Positions 1 through 12,727 of a stretch of 60,000 bases of DNA are shown piece after piece. Under the pieces are notes generated by a model. That model ran no database searches. It was not told the origin of the DNA and saw only the letters and a list, made by a program, of their open reading frames with translations. Origin of the DNA: Hydractinia symbiolongicarpus (lineage: Eukaryota; Cnidaria; Hydrozoa; Anthoathecata; Hydractiniidae); NCBI RefSeq assembly GCF_029227915.1, contig NC_079879.1, positions 20,354,501 to 20,414,500 on the forward strand, in the 5' to 3' direction. A program made the position numbers and the translations under genes. Within the stretch, counting starts at the first letter, position 1. Every line of letters starts with the position of its first letter.

Positions 1-114
1 TTTTAAATTAATTTTTTTTTTGTTCTTACAATCAACACACAACGTGAAGAGTAAGATTTCAATCTTCCACTTTAAGAACACCGTCTTAATATTATGGTAT
101 TATTATTACTATAC

Positions 115-3100
115 CTTTCCGAATGAGCATTGAGTGCGTGTTGCAACATTGGTCGTAAATGCTGTGGATGTGAAGGTATAGCTACATTTTTCTCTAAATA
201 GGTGAGTGCTGGTTTTACATCCGCTCCACTGTTCAACAACACGTGTACAATCTCCATGTAACCAGCCTTACAAGCCTGAAAACAAAACAAATATCAAAAA
301 TGATTATAAAAAGAACTTATCATCATAGGTATTGATGCAATTTTTAAATATATTTTTTTACTTTTGTTACATCTAGTTCAACTTGGTCATTAAAACAACA
401 AGTTATTTAAGGACATTGCAACCTGATCATTACGTCTTTATCAAGAAATTTTTACAAATACACATATTCAATACACCAATACATGGTGGCCAAAGAAGAT
501 TTAAACATAAAACTCCCACACATTCCAGGACATTTCGGACTTTTTTATTTTCCACAATAAAATAACTGCAGCTCCCAGGACGATTTCAAAGTTAAGCATG
601 TAAAATTTCCAAAGCTTTCAGTACTTGAGAAATAATTTAATCTTATGTTTTTAAAATTTTGGATTAAATTTTCACATATTTGTTAGTTTTAAACCAACAA
701 TACCTAACAATCACATCTTTAGTACTTGAAAGTTTTAGAAGACTCGCAGAAGGAAATTTTTTTGAATTTGCAGATGTTCGAATGCACAACATTAGAATTT
801 TCTGGCAAAAATATGAGTAAAATGACATTGAATATAAAGGCGAGAACAAATTTAATTGTCTTTCTGTTCCCTTTAAGATTACAACACTGCAAACCCTGGT
901 AGATGAGCCTTGCAGTGTTCAAAATAATTTTTTTAAAAAAATACTATGATATTTCTTCAAAATTGCACTTTTTTTGATGGTACAAATTTAAATACCTTCG
1001 AATAATTGACTTACTCACCATAATTAAAGCTGTTTCACCATTAACAGTTTGAAGATTTAATTTTGCACCATTCTGTATCAGCAAAGACACTAGCCCCTTT
1101 TGTTTCTAACGAAATAAAAATATCAAAATATAAAAAGACCTGAAAGCGAATCAATAGCTTTCTTTTTCAGTTTAAATGTTTACAAAGCATTCATACATAA
1201 CGAACTGCAACCATTAACGGTGTCACACCATTGGTCTTGGCCTTGTTAGGATCGGCTTTCTTTTCCAGCAAAATCTGCACCATATCTGGAGCACATTCTC
1301 GAACTGCTTTCATTAGAAGAGTTTCTTCTTCACTTACATACTGGTCAATCATATTGGAAGCCATCCTACATTGTATGACAGTGGTATAATCTCCTTGAAG
1401 GATTGCTTGGAAGACAATCACTAGAGATAAAAAAAAATCAACTCATACATTACAACGCTCATATTTGTTGATATAAGTTTTTTGAATTTGCATATAACGA
1501 GAACTCCATTCAATTGAAGTAACAAGTTATGAGTCCTTCATTCTTTATCACTTCTTATAAAAATAACTCACGGTTGTCTAAAACTTTGCTGTTGGCTCCA
1601 GGTATATTCAGGTGTGATGGCCTGGTACTAGCTTGTTCAGTATACATTAACTAAAAAAACAGACAGAAGAGTTTTGTAAAAGGTAATATATATAGACCAG
1701 GAAACTTCTGGCAAGATAAAACGATATTACAAGAAATTAAAATATCTCAAAGATTATTTTAACGGCTGTTTTAAATAACACGAATATAAACCAAGGTAAT
1801 GGATATAAAAATCTGTAGCAGGCTAAAAGATTTTAAGCTCACAATTTAAAAAAAAATTTTATCCTTTGTCATTATTGAAGCAAGAACACCATCAGTGGCG
1901 CAAAAGCCTGAACCTACAGCAGGTTGTACCAATATTTGTGAAAAACAAAATTCATTCTAAGATCAATTTTAAACAAAAACAAGACTATATGATAAAGCAA
2001 CTTTTGTTACATCAAGTTCAACTTGCTTGTTAAAACAACAAGTTATTTAAGGACATTGCAACCTGATCATTACGTCTTTATCGAAAAATTTTTACAAATA
2101 CACATATTCAATACACCAATACATGGTGGCCAAAGAAGATTTAAACATATCACTCCCACACATTCCAGGACATTCCGGACTTTTTTATTTTCCACAATAA
2201 AATAACTGCAGCTCCCAGGACGATTTCAAAGGTAAGCATATCAAATTTACAAAACTTTCAGTACTTGAGAAATAATTTAATCTTTTATTTTTTTTAAAAG
2301 TTTTGGAATAAATTTTCAATAACAGCTTTCTAAAAAAGGCTTAAATATCTCAAATTGGAAAAGTTCGACTCTACATAACTACTTTCAACAAAGAATCAAG
2401 AATATGTTTAAATTTGTCAAAATGGGAAATTTGATACAATAATCTATTAATTACTAATCGTCAGCTCATGGTACATATTTCCTGCATAGTTATTTTGTGT
2501 ATCCATTCCTGCCTGTTAACATGAAGTAATGAAGTTCACTTAGATGAGGGTTATTACTATAATTATAGGTACCCCCGGTTTTTTAATTAGCTCACAGGCA
2601 ATAAGTATTATAATAGAGATTCATATTTTTTAGTTAAAAAAGATCTTGATTTTGAAATCATTACCATTCCATCTTCGTCTCCTGAATATTCATCTAAATC
2701 ATCATCAATATCGCCATCTTCGTCCGGGTCTTCTTCTAATATGATGTCTTCTTCACTTTCTGTGATTGACTGATTCTTTAATATCAAAATAAATAAATTA
2801 GGAAAAAAATTTTTCTATATCTCAATACGTTTACCTCAAAGATAATTGACCACATATATATATACAATAAAGGTAACAGCATGCTGATGTCAGCAGCGGG
2901 AATCCCGCAAAAAATCAATAGACATAGTCACGTGATTTGAGGCGGGAGTCAGAATTTTAAAAATGGTAGCATGTGGTACACAAACACAGGACAGGATATA
3001 ATCAACCACAGAGCTTTATTTAATGAGCCATCACATAGAAAACAGGGATGCATGGCATTAACACTGTCATTTAACTTTGCATATGGGATATATTTATGAT

Positions 3101-6100
3101 TAACATTGTAAATTTTTCGGGGAGTTTTGAAACATTTCTGGAAGTAGCAGCTACCAGCTATTTACATGTTTAACATTTTTTTAGTTACCTTAGGAAGTTA
3201 CTTGTTGACACAGAGGGTTCTGCTGATTCAACTTAGATGTAGGTGTTGTGACTGCACATATCATATATCAACAGAGCTTTGATTTTCCTTATCAATAGAG
3301 CTAGTTTGCACTTGTTGTTGGTTAGCCTGTATTGCCATTTTGATTTTCCTTAAAGGGAATTGTTGTTGTCGTAGGTGACGCAGGTAAAAAACAAAGTTAT
3401 GAACATTCCCCAGTAAAAAAAAATAAAAAAATTACATGTTAACTTTCCTTTACTTTGATTTTAAGTTTAAGAAGACATGGATAAATTTAGAATTGCTTTC
3501 ATTTTACATATTCCCCAGAAAAAATAGCTGAGTCATATTTTGCTTTGCCCTTATATAATTGCAAATTATCTTTAACTGAGAAAAAAAACATCAAAACAAA
3601 AGAAATTAATTCAAATTCTGCATGTCCATCAACATCTGATCAACGATTCATTTTTTCTAACAAGCACATACTTGTGCTTGGATTCAATTATAAAGGTATT
3701 TTGCATCTAAATTTTGAAATAATGGCTATAGTTGACATTGGAGTTTAGATTTTGACATAAGTTAAGTATATCGACATGTCCACAAATTATCCAAAGGGTA
3801 TAAACAACAATAAAACCTATAACACAACTTACATATGAAAACAATTTTCTTTTATCTTACCTCTTCTTGTGAGCCAGTTTCATTACTCTCGTCTCTATTT
3901 ACATTTTGTTCAGCCTCATTTTCAACTGGCATTTCAATTAATTCGAGTATATTACCTAGTACATCAGCATTCGTAGAAGGACTAAATTGGGGAACACTTC
4001 GAGCTTTTTCTTGTGGCTTATCAGTACTATTTACCCTTTCAACTGTTTTTTTAGAAGGTATAATTGTTGCTCTATCCACTGAGTTCGTTCTTAGTTTGGG
4101 CACTGCAGTTTCAGTATTAATTTTCATAAAATCTAACACAATTCCACCTCCTTCATCCGGTGTATTCTTTTTCTTTTGTTTTGCTTGATATTCACGAACA
4201 GAAATTTTTCGTGACTTATCTTTCAAATTTTTTTCTTGTATTTTCTTCGAAACGTCCTTTGTACCGACTGCAGGACTACTTGAGCTTCTATGTAGTGTCT
4301 TTTTGTTTGACAAATTCGAAGATTGAGATGACACTGATTGCGTTGTAGTTGCAAGAGATGAATCATCATTTGTCAATTTTTTTTGTGTTGATTGCTGTGT
4401 ATAAGTTGAAGTATTGTTTTTATTTTTATGAGTAGAGGTATGTTTTACAGTATGCAGTTCTTCCAACGTATGATTATTAGTTTGTTTGTCAGTATCATTT
4501 TTGTTTAGTTTTGTAATATCGATTTCACTTGTATTTTTTAATTTGCCATCACTTCCAGTTTCTTGCCTATTTTCTTGTTTTGAGATATTCTCTATCCCAT
4601 GGCTATTATTCTTTTCTCTCTTACTTATTTCTGTCTTACTAGCAATATCACCAGAACTACCATTTTGCACTAAGAAGTGTACAGTGTTTACTTTTTCGCC
4701 TTGGTCCACTTGATCGTTTTGCACATTTTTTTCGGAAACTGTCTGTGGAAAAAAAGTTAATTGTTTGTTAAAACAACATTTTGAAAAATCAACATTAGGG
4801 GTTCACAATAGTCATCTGTTTATAGAAAATGCATTATCTCTGAAAATCTAGATAAAAGACTGCTTTTAGATATATAGTAAATCAAGACGCAAGTATTTCT
4901 CAGCCGTAAGGGTGGGGCATATATGCTCTTTTAGATAATTTCCAATCACACATGACTGACAAACCCTTTTAAACTGGGTTTACATTTATCGATTAAACTT
5001 AGTTGCAAAAAAAAATAATTAAACTTGTTAGTTTTGTTGCTGCACAAAATAATATTTAGTGTACAATCACATGTTCTACGATTCATTTATATGTTGAACA
5101 TGTTCAAGGTTTCTCATAACAGACTTTAAGATCTTTTGGTAAAGAAATATGCCCACTTTTTCGGTTTACACTACGGGATAAATCCGGTAAAACATATCTT
5201 AATAAGATTAACCAATCAATGCAAACCTGGCTTTACGTGAGACGGCTTACTTTGCCAACCAAGTTAACTGGGAGGCCCTCTCAGGACATCCCGACCCCAC
5301 TAAGTAAGCCCCTGATAACAAAAAAAAATAATAAAATTTATTATAGGGAATGCAAAAATACTCACGGTTGACTTTGTATTTTCTTCACTTGATTGCATAA
5401 AATTTTTTTCGGTCAAACCTAATTGTTTACTTAAATTTTCATTGGTAACAGTAGAAGAACTATTTTTCAATATATCTGCAAAGTTTGTTGTCACTGGTAA
5501 ACCACTCAATGTGTTGGATTGTGTTGACAGCGGTATCTTTTCCAAAACAGAATTGATTTTAACTAGCGCTCGAAGGTTTTTTAGTTTTTCATTTACCTTG
5601 TTGGGTTTTGCTTGTAGTGCTGTATCTCCCTTCCCGATTTGAGTTGAATTTACATTTTCTGTCTGAATTAAATTAAGATTCTCTGATTGAATTGAATTTA
5701 CACTCTCTGTTTGCTTTGAGTGCATATTTTTTGCCTTACTTGAATTGCTATTATTAAAAATTGATTGGTTTTTTTCCGGTGAGGGATACATTGGAAGTAA
5801 GGTAGTTTCTGTTTTACTTTTAAGTTGATCTAATAGTGGAACATATTCATCAGTCTGAACTGGACATAATTTCCCAACTTGAGGACTTGGGATAGTGCTT
5901 TTACTACTGTCTAACATTTTAGCTTGAGATGTTGTTTTAGTTAGATGTACTGTCTTAGTTGGAGTTACTTGTCCAGCTTGGGACGTTACTCCAGTTGTGG
6001 ATGGTGTTCTGACCACAGATGATGTTGTATGTTTGTTAAATACTTCATTTAAAATTTCACTTGGTTTAGAAGTTGTGAGCACTGACAATTCTGTTTCTGA

Positions 6101-9100
6101 TGAGTCATCAATCACAGGTTTTTTAACTCCCTTCTTTTTTCTCTTGACAATTGTATTATTCAAATTTTCAGAGTCTGAATCACTAGCAAGACGAGCCTTA
6201 TTTTTCTTTGTTGTAGGCTTCTTAGTAGCCACTGCATCACTTTTTCGCTTTAACGACTCATTGTTTATGCTGTTATTTGCACATTCCGCTTCCAGCCGAG
6301 ACTCTTCCATAAGTTTTTCGTAAGCCTGTCGTTGTTTTCTCGTCATTCCTAATAAAAATATAATTGTACTTGTAAGACAAAAATTGAAATTAAATGAAAA
6401 TTATCTAATAATAATTTAAGCATAATGCATAACAATAAGAATTTAAAACTATTGTTACCAGCAAATACTTTATCAAACGGATAGAATAACGTTTAAGGCC
6501 TTGAAAAAGCCTGTTTTGATCAAATGTGAAAAATTAAAATCTACGCTGGTGCAGCACACAGTCTTATTACGATATATCATATGGTAACGATGTATCATAT
6601 AGTAACTATACGTCATATATGGTAACCATCATTAGTAACTATATTTCATATTATAGTGAAAACAGTAGAATCCTGAAACCTAATCGTTTGTAACAGACCT
6701 ATATCAGTGAAAAGTGTTTTAAAAGCTAAAACATTCAAGCTTGTATAAGCAAAAAGCAATACCAACCTGATAAATCAAAATCATTGTCAAAACTTGAAGC
6801 ATTACTTGAAACCGGAGAAGTCAGATTTGCAAGTGTAGATGGATTACGTGTGTTTTTCTTAGATTTTGCGTCTTCAAAATCTGAATAATCCTCTGGTTCA
6901 GCTTTAACCATCACCACTGGAATGTCAACCTTTGACTGGGATTTTTTCTAAAATAATTAATTACAATACAAAGGGACTAAAATACGTAATCAAGCCCAAT
7001 CGAAAAAAGATGTAAGAAAATATTTTGGAGAAAGTCCCTTAATGCTTCCAGCTCAATATACATATACATAGTTATTAGACAATAGAGCAATAAAATTTTT
7101 CATTTTAATTCTTACTCTTTCAGTTATAAATTAGATAATGTTCGAACCAGAATCAGAAAATATTGCAAAATATTTTGCTTTCGATATATCTGTTAACATA
7201 AAAAATAATTAGTATAAAAATTTGATAGATTTGCGCAGTTGATGAAGCTTAAACCAATTTGAGTAAAACCATTTTGTCTTGAAAGTTATATTATGACTAT
7301 AGTGTTAATAAGCCAACTGCCAAAAGGTTGTGGTTTAGAAAATAAGACATTTTTAACAGGAAATAAAAAGCTATTTTTAGGAAAAAAACATTTCAAATGC
7401 TAATTGAGAATTATTCTAAAAAAAGACATCTTCTCAATATGAAATTAAAAAAATCATTTTTACAAAAGAAACATTTTAAATGTAAAGAAAAAAAAATTAA
7501 TTGAATTAAATCTCCATGTAAAATAATTTCCTTCGCTAAAACAGTAAACACAGTTGGAAGTGATGACAGCAATGTTTTTGCTGTTGATGTCATGGAAATA
7601 TTTACTGGCTGTATGACAGTTTTATGGTTGCACTACCTACTTTCTTTTTCTGTTTCTTTCTCTCCTTCTTTGCACTTCTTTCTTCTTCAAATCTCTGCAG
7701 TAATTCATCACAGGTTAGAAGATTAGATTTTGGTTCCCATGTATCATCATCACTCCCACATCCTTTCCAACGGACACGATATAAGCGGCTACGTCCAATC
7801 TAAATAAAAAAACAAATAATTCTTAATATAATATTACGGTTAATTTTTTAAACATAAATAGTTTAGTTAATATTTTTGTCAGTACAGAAAACTTAGGTCC
7901 CATTGACAGTATTAACAGGGCTTTTTGCTACCAGTACAAATATTATATTAGTGATCTTATTATTAGTAATATTAGTGTTTACCATATTGAGTTTATAAAT
8001 TTCCTTGCAGTTGTTGCGGTGTTACGCAATATGCATTGTCTAGTAATGTTGACATTCAAGGGATATATAAATAGCTGAGTCATTTTTGTTTAACGCTTTT
8101 ATAACTGCATACTACCTTGTAGAGAATTTTACAGTTAAAACTACCGTCACTAGTACTGTATTCTTAACATGGGGGAGAGTAAAACAAAAAATGTTTATAT
8201 TTTAAGCAGCTGAATTGTGAAAAGTTGGCGTGAGTGGAACCAGATCTAATGGGAGGTCATGTTCATTGTGATTACGTAGTCCTGACTGCCTTTTACCTCT
8301 TATTACAGAAAAATGAAAACTACTTTAATAATAAAACATTTTATTTACTCATAAATAAACAATATTTATATGCATCTTTCTATACCAACAGGTAACTTGC
8401 CACATGCCACAGTTTTTTAAAGAATTTACATCTTATGATTTATTTCTTAAAAGTCTATTTATCATAAAGATATTTCATAAGTTTTATTAAGCCAGTAATA
8501 CAGTGCATTCTAGTTTTTGTTTTGATCATTAGTGATTCCTCTGTATTGATGATCTTTACTCTTCTGGTATGTTCATTGTTTACACTATACCATATTTTAG
8601 AATTTTTAACTGTTGCTATCAAATCATGCTGAGGCATGAAAATAAAGATTCAATGTCACTGACTCACCAGTTGGCAAAAAAGACATCAAGACAAATACAA
8701 AATCCGTTTTTATATTTTTAAATAGGGTAAAGTTTTTGTATGTAGACCCGCACCACTATACAGCTAGAAATTACACACCAACGGGAATTTCAATTCAGAA
8801 GATAACAAGTTGCAAGTGGGGTCTTTAATAAGGAAAATCGAATAATAAAAAAGCATCACAAATTAAATATTTCACGTTTTGATGTAATTGTTTATTGAAT
8901 ACATTTAGTCCATGAAATACTTAATCTATTGTGTGAGGATAAGGTCAAAATTTGAGGAGACACTAGTTAGATTCACACATTTTTTAACTTTCTTTTTCCA
9001 TTTTACACAAAGAAAATTTCACAAATGCGAGAGTTAGGCCAAAATCTATTAACTGACATAAGCACAAGAGCTTCAATGCTATATATCATCACATATTATA

Positions 9101-9768
9101 TCTTAAATTATTTTCAAGGTTATGGAAAGAAAAACAATGGGAAAATTGATACTATGCTGTTTTCTAAAAAATATTTTCCGAAGATGTCTTTACTATAAGT
9201 CATTATCATACTCAGGCTACTTAATACTATACTTCTATTACTATTAGAGCATTACTTTATTTTGCTTACTAAGATGAAGTTTCTTGTGTATTTTTCCATA
9301 ATGAACGAAATTTAATATTTAGGCTTATTTACAAAATTTTCTGTTTGTAAAAAATAAACAATGATGTACAGCACAATGGTCCCAGTAAATAAAATTCGAC
9401 AGTTGTATGTTCTATAGTAAAAAATCAGTATGTACTGTTTTGAATCATATTTTTTTTTTTCAAGAATCGTCAAATTTGTCTTAAGTACAAGGAAAAATAG
9501 TTTCTCCATATTTTTACATGCCGCAAAGACATGTGTTTATTCAATTACCATAGTGAAGTAAACAAATTATTCAAAACCATTGTCTGTCCTATCACTATAA
9601 TATGACAAGTTGCTGATCAAAATAAGAATTTGACAAACAGTTCGACTGACCAGGAAAAAACCAGACCAATGTTTATAGTAAAGCAACTAAAATATGTACC
9701 TCATCAAGTCGAACATCAATTATTTTCTCCACCTCAAATACATTCTCATTATCAGAACTGTCATCCAT
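115..9768 (-). CDS. MPHOSPH8: MPHOSPH8-like chromodomain and ankyrin-repeat protein (partial, runs off the left edge)
   Basis: Exons, 5' to 3': 9768-9700, 7799-7641, 6947-6767, 6348-5366, 4742-3861, 2775-2665, 1650-1572, 1420-1197, 1105-1019, 275-115. All joins keep phase with GT-AG signals, giving about 978 residues before the edge; the last exon ends on a donor, so more lies outside. Exons 1-2 encode an N-terminal chromodomain (FEVEKIIDVRLDE, then YRVRWKG and DDDTWEP). Exons 3-6 encode a long S/T/K-rich, low-complexity linker ending in an acidic stretch. The last three exons encode ankyrin repeats (TNGVTPLMVAVRY, LLIQNGAKLN, GYMEIVHVLLNSGADV). A chromodomain followed by distant ankyrin repeats is the MPP8 layout; in vertebrates MPP8 reads H3K9 methylation within the HUSH silencing complex. 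Oddity: the third cage aromatic is Cys37. CDYL-type proteins are less likely because of the ankyrins. Confidence 0.85.
361..673 (+). repeat. Dispersed repeat, copy 1
   Basis: About 310 bp in an MPHOSPH8-like intron, near-identical to 2001-2320 and in the same orientation. It starts CTTTTGTTACATC and includes GGACATTGCAACCTGATCAT. The 60-codon ORF inside is probably incidental. No inverted termini or target duplication were seen. Confidence 0.75.
2001..2320 (+). repeat. Dispersed repeat, copy 2
   Basis: Second copy of the 361-673 repeat, about 1.6 kb away in another intron of the same gene. It differs by scattered substitutions and a longer T run near the end. Similarity stops close to 2320. 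Confidence 0.75.
7800..9699 (-). other. First intron of the MPHOSPH8-like gene; nothing recognised
   Basis: A 1.9 kb AT-rich intron that splits the chromodomain coding sequence between DVRLDE and IGRSRLYR. Both strands were read; short ORFs such as 8455-8637 and 9312-9509 show no recognisable motif or codon pattern. Confidence 0.6.
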
Positions 9769-10082
9769 TATAATTGTTGTTACAATATTTATATATATAT
9801 ATATATCTAAGAAAATAATAGATTTAATAAAATCATAACAAACCAGAGTTCTGATTTTTAAAATACTTTAACGAAAAACTAATAGTAGATAAAAACTTGG
9901 GCTCAAACTGTTTATAAAATAACAAATTAGACGCTTTTTTTCAGCTACTGCAAAGTAAAGTAAGATGCAAAAATAATATATGACTAGCCAAATTTTCAGA
10001 TTTTTTTTTTGTTGTTGTTGTATGGAGAGTAGGGATTAAATGGTCCGCAAAGGTCGGCCTGAGTATTGTAAAAACTTCTATT

Positions 10083-10250
10083 GCTTTTTGAGCAATAGAA
10101 AAAGATGCAATGTTTAAAGCAGCCACTAGCAAAATCTGAGACTAGTTGGCAAGTATTGCAACCATTTTAAGAATAAAATAAGCTTTAGTAATAATTCCAA
10201 TGTATCTTACATTGGAATAAACACATCATGGAAAGGAGATGTAAATCACC
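10083..10250 (+). repeat. Dispersed repeat shared with 18187-18332
   Basis: Begins TTTTTGAGCAATAGAAAAAG and contains a small palindrome CCAATGTATCTTACATTGG. A diverged copy lies at 18187-18332 in an MPC1 intron. No coding capacity. Confidence 0.65.
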
Positions 10251-10279
10251 CAATTAGGACGTTTTAGCTGATCCCTGGT

Positions 10280-10560
10280 AATGCTGGCTTCAAATGAGGA
10301 TTATATAGTTTCAAACTAGTTTATCCGCATTGAAACCAGATATGAAAAAAATATGTTGTTTCAATGTGATTTATTTCTGATTTTATAATTTTTGAAAATA
10401 TATAAACTGGCTTCAAAGTGGATTTTTCTGGCTTCAGGAAATTAAAAAATGTATGAACTGACTTCAAATTAGTTTCTAATGTGGTTTCAAATTGGATTCT
10501 TTGATATTTGAGAATTGTGAACTGCTGATAGTGGCTTCAAAATGGCTTCACTGTGGCTTC
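10280..10560 (+). repeat. Degenerate TGGCTTCAAA-type repeat tract
   Basis: GGCTTCAAA, GTTTCAAA and close variants recur about ten times over 280 bp at irregular spacing, like a decayed minisatellite. No ORF. Confidence 0.45.
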
Positions 10561-10818
10561 TACATATAATCCACCAATGGTGAAAATTTAGATTTCTCTA
10601 GATTTAAAGATATTTTTAAGCTACATTGATACGGAATTATTTTTTTTTGATGTAGTGACCTATATAGGACAGAAAATATATAGGAAAAAAAAACAACGTT
10701 TTGACACAAAAAAGATAAGTGTCTCCTACTAGATCCTTTTCTTTTATCCTCACAAATTCAATATTCAAATAAAGGTAAATAAAATAAAAAATAAAAGCCA
10801 GAACTTTTATTTGTATTT

Positions 10819-11757
10819 TCAATCTCCTTCAACAGTGTTTGGTATTTGTGCCAGACGTAGAAACTCTTCATTGCTACTAATTAGGAATAATTTTTCTTTG
10901 ATATTTTTCGCATTCCCAACAACTACACTATGACTAAAATATAAAGAAAAGAATTGATATATAACTGATGTAGTTCCAGAATTCCATTGTAAGCAGAACA
11001 CACAAAAAACAATTTGTGCATTCAGATAGAACAAACCATACCTTTCCTCTTGCACTCTTATTAACTGACTACACTTATATACATTGGAAAAACAGCCCAG
11101 TAATTGGTTCTTTTTAGTGGATGTCAAATGTAAAGTACCATGTTTTTTGTTTCGAAATGAATAAAATAATTCAGTATCACCAAAGAAACATCACCATTTT
11201 CATTGACAACTGCAGCAAAGTTTATTGTTGTTTTGCTTCTCTTATGTGTATGAAATGTTTTTCATATTTAGATGAGTATATTTTTAACACATCAGTATCT
11301 GTTACTTTGAATGGCTGAAGTAAATCAATAGTTGCCTTGGAAGACAAAATTGCTTGAGAACAACCACCAAAACAAAAGTGTTAAAGCCCAGGTTTGATAT
11401 CTAGTAAATTAAATAAAATGTGAGTTTGTGAGTTATTTATACATATAGGTTCCTTCAATTTCATAAGAAAATAGTAATTTTAAAACATACTTTCTTAAGG
11501 AAGCAATAGACTCAAAAAGTCTAATCATCTGACCTAACCTCTTATAACAGTGTTTATCTTGAAAATATATAAAAAATTGAGTTTTAATTTCGCTAAAAAC
11601 ATAATGTAGGAAGACTATTGACATACAAAGAAATATTTTTTATTTGAAAATAAAATTACTTCAGTGCAATGTAGTAATCTGGGTAGCTTCCTAGTTACTT
11701 TTCACTTACAACATATTTTTTACAAAATGTTAGTAGTATCTCAGCTTCTTCGTTGAC
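10819..11757 (-). CDS. 3' exons of an unrecognised gene
   Basis: Three candidate exons on the minus strand: 11757-11710 (reads VNEEAEILLTFCKKYV, then donor GTAAGTG), 11557 or 11540 to 11491 (reads RLGQMIRLFESIASLR, then donor GTATGT) and 10933-10819 (acceptor ATATTTTAG, ending NTVEGD and a stop). The last two join in phase. An AATAAA signal follows the stop by about 8 nt. The first join is less certain: phase 0 needs the weaker acceptor at 11540. The predicted C-terminus is helical and charged, and I do not recognise the family. More 5' exons are expected but not seen; an in-frame TAG precedes the first exon. It lies between MPC1 and the MPHOSPH8-like gene, on the same strand as both. Confidence 0.4.
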
Positions 11758-12727
11758 CTAAAAGTCATGCATCAAACTTAACATAAGTGATGGCGTTGTA
11801 TCGTTGTGAACTAGCTAGTACAAAATAAAAGAATTAAATGTGCTAAGTAAGTTCAACCTAAAGAAGGGACTGCTTCCAATTAACAAAACACTGATATGGA
11901 AAAGTCGTTTCGTTACATCTCCTTTTTATTCTCTTTAATTTTTAAAGTTATTCATGTCACACATACACAACATAAACATATTAAGGAAAAATCAAAATCA
12001 AAATTGATGCAAATTTTTCTTTGGTCGACAGATAAAAAAAGTTTATTTTTCTTTATTTTTAAGATTGCTAACAAGATTTTTAAAAATGTGCTTGATTTTT
12101 TAAGGAAAAGTTACATGTGACTAGAAGGGTATAGAGCATCATGCGGAACTAAACAAGAAATTAGTATGGTTTTTAGGCATAAAAATGATTGACTGAAAAA
12201 CGTTTTCCCTGGAATATCTAATTTTCTACTCTTGGTAACCTAATTATAAGCGGTGAGGAGAGGAGGGAGTCTAAATTGTCAGTTAGGGAAATTTCCTGAA
12301 ACTTAGTGTTGCCCCACCCTAAAATTAGGCTATCAAGAGTAAAAACTATTCTTTAAAGATCAAGAATATATAGCCAACAGAATGAATAAAATAAATAATA
12401 AATAAATGAATGATTAACTATAAGAATGTAAGAAATTTCAAGTGGGATTGTAAATAACAATAAGCGGTATTTTGATGTAAATGAGTTTCTGGTGTTGTGT
12501 TTATGCATCTACAGTATTATATATTGAAAGAAATGGTTACAAACACTGAATACAGTTACAAAGTACAATTTTTGATATTGGGATTCAACCTTTTCTGGCT
12601 ACACCATAAAAAAATAAAGTCAATAAAAAGTAACATCTTGTTAAAAGTTTTAAAACTTTTTTTTATGTTCTATACTTTAAAATACGAATTCACGTAAATT
12701 AAAAAAGGAAATATTTCACTAATTTTG
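11758..12727. other. Intergenic DNA between the unrecognised gene and MPC1
   Basis: AT-rich DNA of about 970 bp, presumably including the MPC1 3' UTR. The small ORFs on either strand (11896-12120, 12497-12697) are lysine/phenylalanine-rich readings of AT-rich sequence. No repeat or RNA gene seen. Confidence 0.5.

Noticed and set aside
2461-2512. A possible extra exon of the MPHOSPH8-like gene with acceptor CAGGCAG
   Set aside because: It meets a stop and has only a weak donor; the exons at 2665 and 1650 join in phase without it.
2878-2912. GCATGCTGATGTCAGCAGCGGGAATCCCGC looks like part of the Polinton inverted repeat
   Set aside because: Only short words (TGATGTCAGCA, CGGGAAT) match, in a different arrangement; too little to call a fragment.
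6560-6660. GGTAAC / GTTACC-type inverted words upstream of an MPHOSPH8-like exon
   Set aside because: Short and irregular, in AT-rich intron; nothing supports a defined element.
11031-11318. Extra exons at 11031-11127 and 11121-11318 (minus strand) for the unrecognised gene
   Set aside because: Their phases do not join the neighbouring exons, while the exons at 11491 and 10933 join directly in frame.
11771-11816. A minus-strand stretch reading NDTTPSLMLSLMHDF just before the 11757 exon
   Set aside because: It runs into TAG, and any intron removing the stop would be only about 25 bp.
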